Assembly: GCA_002721305.1 (NCBI GenBank)
Contig: PBKA01000022.1
Location: forward strand, 1-64,000
Length of the DNA stretch: 64,000 bases
Source of the DNA: Acidimicrobiaceae bacterium
GTDB taxonomy: Bacteria; Actinomycetota; Acidimicrobiia; Acidimicrobiales; Poriferisodalaceae
Direction: 5' to 3'
Both the position numbers and the translations under genes were made by a program. The notes under the pieces are model-generated. The model did not search any database. It saw only the letters and a program-made list of their open reading frames with translations, and was not told the origin of the DNA. This document shows positions 57,976-64,000 of this stretch, piece after piece. Positions within the stretch are counted from its first letter, which is position 1. The number at the start of each line of letters is the position of its first letter.

Positions 57976-59090
57976 CTTCTAACGGCTTCATCAGGAGGGG
58001 ACGGAATCCGTAGCGTTTGATCCACATAGATCTCAGTCGGATCGGAGATGTTATTTTCACGTAGCAGGTCGCTTAAATCGATCCCGAAGCGGTTTGCGAT
58101 AGCGATGAGGGTGTCACCCTCGGCAACTAAATACTCACCTGACTCAACTTCTGAACGGGGGTGGGCCTGCGCGTGTCTCGCTCGAAGTTCCTCGAACCTC
58201 AGGGAGGTGTACCGCTGAGTGCTCCTAATGGAGACGTGACCCAAAAACTTCTGTACAAAGCGGATGTCAGCTCCGTTCACCATCATGTGGGTCGCACACG
58301 AATGACGCAACACGTGGGGTGTTAACAACTTTCGATCCAGACCGACCTTGTCTCCATGGCGTCGCACAATTCCCCAAGCACCCATGCGAGACAGTCGAGT
58401 TCCCAGCGTCGGCCCCGCCAGGCTCAAAAACACCGCCCTCTCCACTTTTCTTCGCTCGGACCCCCTACGAAGTGTCAGTGCGGCTTGCCTGCCAGCTCCG
58501 CTCATCCACTGCGACAGAGCGTGATGGGCTTCCGCCCCAAGCGGAACGATACGCTCCCTCCGCCCTTTACCGAAGACCCGCAACTGTTGTTTATCAAAGT
58601 AGACATCATCTGTATCAAGACCAATGAGTTCTCCCACTCGCAAACCGCACCCGTAGAGAACTTCGAGTACCGCCCGATCACGGTAAGTGGCCGGATCGTC
58701 ACCAACCGGGGACCCAAGAAGCGATTCGATTTGTTCGTATGTCAACGCCTTTGGAGGACCCTCGCGAACGGTAGGTACGCCAATATTTTCACTGGGATTT
58801 GCCGCGAGTATCTCTTCCTCAACAGATAAGAAACTGAAGAGTTCTTTAATAGCAACCACAGCCCTAGCTACCGTCGAAATCTGGTAGTTCGAGTCATGAA
58901 GATGTTCCACATACGAGGCGATGTGATCTTCATCTACGGTCTTCAATTGCTGACCGGTTGAGTCTAACCAGACCAAGAAGGCGTTCAGATCTCGCTGATA
59001 TGCCTCTTTCGTTGTTAGCGTTCGACCCTTGTTGAGGACTTTCCAGTCCAAGAATTGTCCCAACCATAATGTTTCTTCACGCGTCGTCAT
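57972..59090 (-). CDS. xerD: XerD-like tyrosine recombinase with C-terminal LysM domain
   Basis: A 372-aa protein. Residues 1-90 are the SAM-like core-binding domain. The catalytic set is complete: R151, K175, H259, R262, H285 and nucleophile Y294. Thus it can act in chromosome-dimer resolution at dif. After Y294 and a short helix, residues 319-363 form a clear LysM module (GEYLVAEGDTLIAIANRFGI, then NNISDPTEIYVDQTLRIP). Normal XerD ends near residue 300. The frame is continuous, with no stop between. No signal peptide is present, so the LysM is expected in the cytoplasm. ATG 59090 lies 4 nt after the Nudix stop. Confidence 0.93.
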   Translation of the reverse strand: MTTREETLWLGQFLDWKVLNKGRTLTTKEAYQRDLNAFLVWLDSTGQQLKTVDEDHIASYVEHLHDSNYQISTVARAVVAIKELFSFLSVEEEILAANPSENIGVPTVREGPPKALTYEQIESLLGSPVGDDPATYRDRAVLEVLYGCGLRVGELIGLDTDDVYFDKQQLRVFGKGRRERIVPLGAEAHHALSQWMSGAGRQAALTLRRGSERRKVERAVFLSLAGPTLGTRLSRMGAWGIVRRHGDKVGLDRKLLTPHVLRHSCATHMMVNGADIRFVQKFLGHVSIRSTQRYTSLRFEELRARHAQAHPRSEVESGEYLVAEGDTLIAIANRFGIDLSDLLRENNISDPTEIYVDQTLRIPSPPDEAVRR

Positions 59091-59094
59091 GGGA

Positions 59095-59655
59095 CTAACC
59101 AACCAACCTCTGACGCAAAAGCAAAAGACCAGCAACCGTCTTCGCGTCAATGATTTCTCCACTAGCGATCATCGACGGAACTTCGTCCAGAGCAATAGTC
59201 TCCACCGTCATTGACTCTTCTTCGATTCCATCGGCTCGGCGTTCTGTCCACGAGAGATCTCGTGCGAGGTAAATCGAGATTGACTCGTCGGTGAATCCGA
59301 CCGCTGTCGCTAGTGTCGCTAGATGCTCCATGGTCTCAGCGACACAACCCACCTCTTCTTCTAGTTCGCGACGCGCTGTATCTACTTCCGATTCGCCATC
59401 TCTATCGCGAAGACCTGCAGGAAGTTCTAGTAACCAATCATTTAGTGGAGTCCGGAATTGACGAACAAGTAAGACATGCAACCCGTCGTTGGTGATCGGA
59501 GCAATTGCAACCGCTCCACGGTGTCGCACTATGTCTCGATCAAAGGTCTCCCCTGCGGAGTCAACCCAGCTTGTCGAATACAGGTCAAAGGCATACCCGG
59601 AATGCAGCAACTCTTCACTGACCAGTAGATACTCAGGGTCGGATGAGCCGACCAC
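59095..59655 (-). CDS. Nudix hydrolase (ADP-ribose pyrophosphatase-like)
   Basis: A 186-aa protein whose Nudix box reads G-LRDRDGESEVDTARRELEEEVG, matching GX5EX7REUXEEXGU, with ELPAG upstream typical of ADP-ribose pyrophosphatases. It lies between pyrG (3-nt gap) and xerD, the same order as Rv1699-Rv1701. It probably hydrolyses ADP-ribose. Confidence 0.94.
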   Translation of the reverse strand: MVGSSDPEYLLVSEELLHSGYAFDLYSTSWVDSAGETFDRDIVRHRGAVAIAPITNDGLHVLLVRQFRTPLNDWLLELPAGLRDRDGESEVDTARRELEEEVGCVAETMEHLATLATAVGFTDESISIYLARDLSWTERRADGIEEESMTVETIALDEVPSMIASGEIIDAKTVAGLLLLRQRLVG

Positions 59656-59658
59656 TGT

Positions 59659-61302
59659 TCAATCCACCGACTCGGTACTCGACTCTAAAAGCTTCGGATT
59701 TCGACCCTCTGCGCGACCCAGGGCCGCCTCCACCAGGCCTCTGAAAAGCGGGGCCGGTCGATCGGGGCGGCTCATGAATTCAGGATGAGCTTGGGTACCG
59801 ACCCAGAACGGGTGGGATTCAAGTTCAATAAATTCCACTAAACGGCCGTCGGGTGAAATTCCACTGCATTTGAGCCCTTGCTCTTCCATCGAAGCCCGAT
59901 AGTCGTTGTTGACTTCATATCGGTGCCGATGGCGTTCATATATCAGGGCTTCACCATAGAGGGCTGCTACGGTGCTACCTTCCATAAGTCGCGCCGGGTA
60001 CAGGCCGAGTCTCATCGTTCCGCCCATGTCCGTTACCTCGCGTTGTGAATCCATCAAGTCGACCACCGGGTGGGAAGTGGTCGGGTCAAACTCGCGGCTA
60101 TTAGCTCCCACTAAACCCAGTTGGTTTCGGCAGAATTCCGTCACCATGACCTGCAAACCCAAGCAAATACCTAGGCAAGGGACCTCATGTTGTCGGGCGT
60201 ATTGTGCAGCAGCGATCTTGCCTTCAATGCCTCGCTCTCCAAACCCACCAGGAATAATCATCCCATCGAGGTGACTTAGTCGTCCCTCGGCCAGTAAACC
60301 TTCGACATCTTCCGCTTGGATCCAATCGATGTCGACCTCTGCTCCGTGGTGATATCCGCCATGGCGCAGTGCCTCAACCACTGACATATAGGCGTCAGGC
60401 AGACTCACATATTTACCAATGATGCCTATACGCACTTTCGATGTTGCTTGCTCTATCCGGTCAACCAACGAAGACCACGAGCGAAGATCTGGTTCGAGAT
60501 TCGCGAGTCCCAGGATTTCACACACATAGCGATCCAGGCCTTCTTCGTGGAGCACAAGGGGGACCTCGTAAAGGTTCGACGCGTCTGGGGCGTTCACCAC
60601 GCCGGAAAGCTCGACATCGCACAGACGCGAGATCTTTTCTCTCAGTGCAGTATCGATAGGTTCTTCACTTCGAAGCACAACTGCATCTGGCTGGATCCCC
60701 CGGCTACGCAGTTCGGTCACCGAATGCTGAGTGGGTTTGGTTTTTTGCTCTCCTGAAGGACCGATGAAGGGAACGAGGGTGACATGCACGTAACACACAT
60801 TCCCTCGGCCAGCGTCAAGACGCATCTGTCTGATTGCTTCTAGAAATGGCAGTATTTCGATGTCACCCGCGGTACCGCCTACTTCAGTAATCACCACGTC
60901 AGTCTCAGCGGTAGCCAATCGACGGATCCGTCTCTTGATCTCGTCGGTGATATGTGGAATTACTTGAACGGTTTTGCCTAGGTAGTCTCCGCGCCGCTCT
61001 GCTGCCAACACAGCTTGATAGATGGACCCTGTTGTCGCGTTCGAATCCTTGGTCAATGGTTCATCTATGAAGCGTTCGTAGTGACCTAGATCAAGATCAG
61101 TTTCGCCCCCGTCATCTGTCACGAAAACTTCCCCATGTTCAAAGGGATTCATGGTGCCTGGATCCACATTGATGTACGGATCGAACTTCTGCATCGTGAC
61201 CCGAAGGCCGCGGGCTTTAAGAAGGCGCCCAAGCGATGATCCTGTAATCCCTTTACCGAGGCCACTCGCGACCCCACCGGTAACAAAGATGTGTTTAGTC
61301 AT
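59659..61302 (-). CDS. pyrG: CTP synthase
   Basis: A 547-aa enzyme converting UTP, ATP and glutamine to CTP. N-terminal synthetase domain: [44 protein letters not shown]-terminal class I glutamine amidotransferase: PGGFGERG, the nucleophile Cys in CLGICLGLQ, and the His/Glu pair in THPEF-like [10 protein letters not shown]. It feeds CDP-lipid synthesis and heads the pyrG-nudix-xerD-HD transcript. Confidence 0.97.
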   Translation of the reverse strand: MTKHIFVTGGVASGLGKGITGSSLGRLLKARGLRVTMQKFDPYINVDPGTMNPFEHGEVFVTDDGGETDLDLGHYERFIDEPLTKDSNATTGSIYQAVLAAERRGDYLGKTVQVIPHITDEIKRRIRRLATAETDVVITEVGGTAGDIEILPFLEAIRQMRLDAGRGNVCYVHVTLVPFIGPSGEQKTKPTQHSVTELRSRGIQPDAVVLRSEEPIDTALREKISRLCDVELSGVVNAPDASNLYEVPLVLHEEGLDRYVCEILGLANLEPDLRSWSSLVDRIEQATSKVRIGIIGKYVSLPDAYMSVVEALRHGGYHHGAEVDIDWIQAEDVEGLLAEGRLSHLDGMIIPGGFGERGIEGKIAAAQYARQHEVPCLGICLGLQVMVTEFCRNQLGLVGANSREFDPTTSHPVVDLMDSQREVTDMGGTMRLGLYPARLMEGSTVAALYGEALIYERHRHRYEVNNDYRASMEEQGLKCSGISPDGRLVEFIELESHPFWVGTQAHPEFMSRPDRPAPLFRGLVEAALGRAEGRNPKLLESSTESVD

Positions 61303-61418
61303 GGTCGAGGTCCCGAAGCACTTGAAGTGAATTTAGCGGCTCAAGTCTCCATTGGTGTTGACCGAAACCAACACTTTTCTCACGAATGGTGTACCCAACC
61401 CATGTCGAGACGATCACG

Positions 61419-62279
61419 TCATGCCTTCGGCTGCCGTGTACCCGCTTGATCCAATCGACGAAGGAAAGCATTTGCCGCTATTACCTGACTGAAGGAGGTT
61501 CGTTCACTTGCAAGGTTCAACGCCGCAAGGGCCGCTAGGAGGAGCCACTGAATAAGCGTCGTGCTCACGAGGACTGTGGAGAAGCCCAACAACGCACCGG
61601 TGACGTTCACCCCCGTGTCACCCTGCATGTGTCGCTCCATGAGTTCCGATGGGGCCAACCCCGTTGTCGCACCAACGACACCTGCAGCCCAAACCAGATG
61701 GATAGGTGCATAGGAGTCACCCCAGATAGAGACCGAGATTAGGAGTACCAGAAACCACAAACAGGAAACTTTCGTCGATCGAGCAGGGGCTCTATCGAAA
61801 AGATTGAGCAGATTCGCGCTCAACGCGACGATCGCTGCTCCGCGAGTTAGCTCAACAAGGCCTTCGGTTATATCGGCTACCAGCACCGCGCCTATCGAGA
61901 CGGCGACACCTCCCAGTAGCTTTAATAATCCGGTCGTTATCGCATGCTCAGAATACGACGAGGCAATATGTCCTCGGAAACCTCCCCCGCTTTCTTTTGC
62001 ACCGGCGTCGTCAATCCACCCCAAAACCCCAAAGACGATCACTAGCATCAACACTGCCACGGCGTGAGAACCGCTCAGAGAAGCGTTAAAGCCCCAGTAG
62101 AGGTTTACGACGACAATGACTTCGATCGCGACGACGATTATGCCTGAAACAGCGAACAGGCTTTGTCCTCGATAATTGTCTTTCCGTAATCCCCAATTCA
62201 CCAGATACGGTCCGGTGCGACCCCAGGCCAACAAGGCCGCTACGAGCGCAACAATGAAGGTGCCTATGGTAAGAATCAC
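61419..62279 (-). CDS. Divergent MraY/WecA-like membrane phosphoglycosyltransferase
   Basis: A polytopic protein of about 286 aa with 8-10 hydrophobic helices. Family motifs are partly kept: an Asp pair in VLGWIDDAGA, N-x-x-N-x-x-D in NLLNLFDRAPARS (where the usual DGxDG is replaced by DRAPA) and GDTGVNVTGALLG. Start GTG 62279 is strongly favoured: it overlaps the glycosyltransferase stop as GTGA and has GGAGAA 7 nt upstream. ATG 62333 would overlap by 58 nt. It may transfer a sugar phosphate to polyprenyl phosphate, but the altered motif leaves activity open. Confidence 0.78.
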   Translation of the reverse strand: MILTIGTFIVALVAALLAWGRTGPYLVNWGLRKDNYRGQSLFAVSGIIVVAIEVIVVVNLYWGFNASLSGSHAVAVLMLVIVFGVLGWIDDAGAKESGGGFRGHIASSYSEHAITTGLLKLLGGVAVSIGAVLVADITEGLVELTRGAAIVALSANLLNLFDRAPARSTKVSCLWFLVLLISVSIWGDSYAPIHLVWAAGVVGATTGLAPSELMERHMQGDTGVNVTGALLGFSTVLVSTTLIQWLLLAALAALNLASERTSFSQVIAANAFLRRLDQAGTRQPKA

Positions 62280-62995
62280 CTTATAGTTCTCCTGATTAGC
62301 GCTCGACTTGTTGACTCTAGAGTGCCTCGCCATCCGAGCCGGGACGTGGACGCTCGCAGAACATCGACGAATTGTTTAGCCCTGTGCAGGACCCCTCTCG
62401 GCCCACGGCCGGTAGGCAGGTGGGAAAATTCAGCTGGAATTTCTTCGATCCTGCCGCCAGCCATATGGACATCAATCGTCAAACCAACCTCTAATCCAAA
62501 GCGCGGGGCCATCGTGAGCGACCGCATTAGAGAACCTTCGATGGCTCGTTGACCCGACAAAGGTTCCAAGAATCTCCAATTGGTTGCATCCAGAAGTATC
62601 TCGGCCGCCACTCGTTTCAAGATACCGAACCCTCGGGACCGCCCTCTGTCTGGAAAAACTCCAATCGTCATGTCGGCGGTGCCATTTTCCAAGGGCTTCA
62701 ACAACTTCGCCGCATGGATGGCCGACGCACCGAGGTCTGCATCAATGAGGAGATACGTTTGGGGCGCCCCCGAAGCAACTACGCCGGCTAGTACAGCGCC
62801 ACCCTTGCCGACATTGGATTCCAACGTCACGACGCGCGCTCCTGCTTTCGCTGCAATTTCTCCGGTGCCATCGATCGACCCGTCATCAACCACCAACACT
62901 TCAACTACGTCAGTGATCTGCAGTAGTGCATCGACCGTTGCAGCTACTGAATCAACCCTGTTTCTTGCTGGCACTATAGCGACGACGTGCATCAC
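62276..62995 (-). CDS. Family 2 glycosyltransferase
   Basis: A 239-aa GT-A fold enzyme: VVAIVPARNRVDSVAATVDAL, VDDGSIDGTGEIA, the DxD-type metal motif in LIDADLG, and PLSGQRAIEG in the acceptor region. No transmembrane helices. The closest pattern is the dolichol-phosphate-sugar synthase/GpgS type. It overlaps the mctB stop by 4 nt and the MraY-like start by 4 nt, so all three are translated together. It may glycosylate a lipid made by the neighbour. Confidence 0.88.
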   Translation of the reverse strand: MMHVVAIVPARNRVDSVAATVDALLQITDVVEVLVVDDGSIDGTGEIAAKAGARVVTLESNVGKGGAVLAGVVASGAPQTYLLIDADLGASAIHAAKLLKPLENGTADMTIGVFPDRGRSRGFGILKRVAAEILLDATNWRFLEPLSGQRAIEGSLMRSLTMAPRFGLEVGLTIDVHMAGGRIEEIPAEFSHLPTGRGPRGVLHRAKQFVDVLRASTSRLGWRGTLESTSRALIRRTIR

Positions 62996-64000
62996 CGGGG
63001 ATATCGCTCCTCCGCAGTCAGGAGGTCGCCGTAGTGGCCTATTGTCGGAAGACTGTCCAGCCCGATAAGGAAACCGAATCGACCGTCGAAGGAGTCAACG
63101 TCGTCAAAGGTTGACCACATTCGGGCGAGGTCGGAATCGTTGCGGATTCTGTCAACTACTTGACCTCTAGGAACACTCTGTTTCTGAAGCTCGAGGATCG
63201 CGCCGAGCCCGCTTCCTCCACGGTCGGAGATTTCTTGGATAAGTGGAACAAAAAAGTCCTGGTGGAGGGTCAGATGCGCTGGATCATTAATTATGAGAAT
63301 GCGGTTGGCGGTGTTCGATAGCTCGTCAATAGTCGATGTCGCCTGGTAACGGTCATAACGCAGTAATCCCAGGCCACTTAATCGACTGAGAAATCCTTCC
63401 ACCGCTGGACCCTGGGGATCTTCGGTGATCTGATCGGCTAGAAGCGCCGTTGCCAAATTAGATACGGTGAGATTGGCGACTTCTTCAGGGGCGATGTCCC
63501 CTTCATACAGTTCGGCGAGGACTTGTGACGTTTCCACGTCTTCGAAATTCATGCTCGGGCGAATCCACAAAGTCCCAAGATATTCCCCCTCTGATCGGGT
63601 CAGGATTTCACGAATCTCTGTGGTAACGAGACGATCAGCTCCAGTCGGTGCCAATAGAACCCAAGCCGTTCCCCTAAGGCGGCCTCTGGGCATGAGAGTT
63701 TCGATCACGTTGAGAAGAACGTCAGTGCTTTCCCTCTCTAGCTCGGCCTGGTCGAGTAGGCCCTCTCGTTCTTTCATGTGTAGCTCACGAAGATCAGCGA
63801 GTTCTGTTAGTTGAAGTTTCTCTAACGCAGACATTTCTGCTCGAAGCGCCTCGTTGTTTTGAACCTCTTCGTCTCTGTCCGCAATCGCCTGATCTTTTTG
63901 CTCAGCTGCTTCTTCTTGAGCTAGGTCTAACTGATTTACCTGGTCCTCTAATTCGTTGACGAGGATCGAGTCAACGAAGGTCGAACCAAGTGCCAAGCCA
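62992..64000 (-). CDS. MctB/SteB-family envelope protein (5' end outside window)
   Basis: At least 334 aa, incomplete: the N-terminal membrane helix is cut by the window edge, since the frame stays open through position 64000 (...LALGSTFVD is the end of the helix seen in the family). Residues after it form a coiled coil (LEDQVNQLDLAQEEAAEQKDQAIADRDEEVQ), followed by a Rossmann-like C-terminal half. Family members are MctB (copper-linked channel, Rv1698) and SteB (septal envelope protein in Corynebacterium). It heads the mctB-GT2-MraY-like operon. Confidence 0.85.
   Translation of the reverse strand, partial: GLALGSTFVDSILVNELEDQVNQLDLAQEEAAEQKDQAIADRDEEVQNNEALRAEMSALEKLQLTELADLRELHMKEREGLLDQAELERESTDVLLNVIETLMPRGRLRGTAWVLLAPTGADRLVTTEIREILTRSEGEYLGTLWIRPSMNFEDVETSQVLAELYEGDIAPEEVANLTVSNLATALLADQITEDPQGPAVEGFLSRLSGLGLLRYDRYQATSTIDELSNTANRILIINDPAHLTLHQDFFVPLIQEISDRGGSGLGAILELQKQSVPRGQVVDRIRNDSDLARMWSTFDDVDSFDGRFGFLIGLDSLPTIGHYGDLLTAEERYPR

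Noticed and set aside
61355-61378. 6-bp hairpin (GTGTTG/CAACAC) followed by TTTT on the plus strand upstream of pyrG
   Set aside because: No plus-strand gene ends nearby, and on the minus strand the T-run is on the wrong side, so it is not a supported terminator.
62276-62333. ATG 62333 as start of the MraY-like gene
   Set aside because: It would overlap the glycosyltransferase by 58 nt; GTG 62279 has GGAGAA and a GTGA stop/start overlap.

Overview
The window is a gene-dense chromosomal segment (about 62 protein genes, one tRNA, one tandem glycine riboswitch) with no insertion sequence, phage or CRISPR array visible. By eye the GC content is only slightly above half. Several features point to the phylum Actinobacteria (Actinomycetota): a mycothione reductase, an F420-type luciferase-like oxidoreductase, a pgsA-gcvH-FHA-bifunctional nuclease-MerR block laid out like Mycobacterium tuberculosis Rv1822-Rv1830, and an mctB-pyrG-nudix-xerD-scpA-scpB-rluB-cmk-der order recalling Rv1698-Rv1713. 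The moderate GC, the AroA-Cmk fusion and the lack of mycolate genes make an uncultured, perhaps aquatic, Acidimicrobiia-like lineage my best guess; this is inference.

Layout. 1-8.2 kb: tandem glycine riboswitch, gcvT, gcvP, then a compact operon with a DinB-like protein, nucleoside hydrolase, a selenide-water dikinase whose own active-site residue is encoded by in-frame TGA (selenocysteine), a J-domain protein and a NadD-like nucleotidyltransferase. 8.2-24 kb: a mosaic of catabolic and redox genes (two Fe(II)/2-oxoglutarate oxygenases, mycothione reductase, DsrE-like protein, serine hydrolase, NicX-like dioxygenase, acyl-CoA synthetase, hydroxyacid dehydrogenase, serine-glyoxylate-type aminotransferase, enoyl-CoA hydratase, a repeat-containing metallopeptidase-like lipoprotein, F420-type oxidoreductase). 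24-27.5 kb: msrB, then the GarA-like locus. 27.5-45 kb: SRAP protein, ThDP enzyme, homoserine kinase, leuS, methylmalonyl-CoA mutase mutAB with meaB, class Ia ribonucleotide reductase nrdAB, ferredoxin reductase, LOG protein. 45.3 kb: tRNA-Pro(GGG). 45.4-59 kb: der, DUF512 radical-SAM protein, ispH, plsC, aroA-cmk, tyrA, rluB, scpB, scpA, trpS, a membrane protein, an HD protein, XerD. 59-64 kb: Nudix, pyrG, a divergent MraY/WecA-like membrane protein, a family 2 glycosyltransferase and a 5'-truncated mctB/steB gene.

How the parts work together. The glycine cleavage system is split: gcvT-gcvP sit under the glycine riboswitch while gcvH sits about 25 kb away beside the FHA regulator. MutAB with MeaB gives propionyl-CoA/methylmalonyl-CoA interconversion with succinyl-CoA. 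The right third is a housekeeping block for chromosome segregation (ScpA, ScpB, XerD), aromatic amino acid and isoprenoid synthesis, and CTP and lipid supply, ending in an envelope-related operon. The most unusual items are the UGA-encoded SelD, a XerD recombinase carrying a C-terminal LysM domain, the AroA-Cmk fusion, and the divergent MraY-like protein co-transcribed with mctB/steB.
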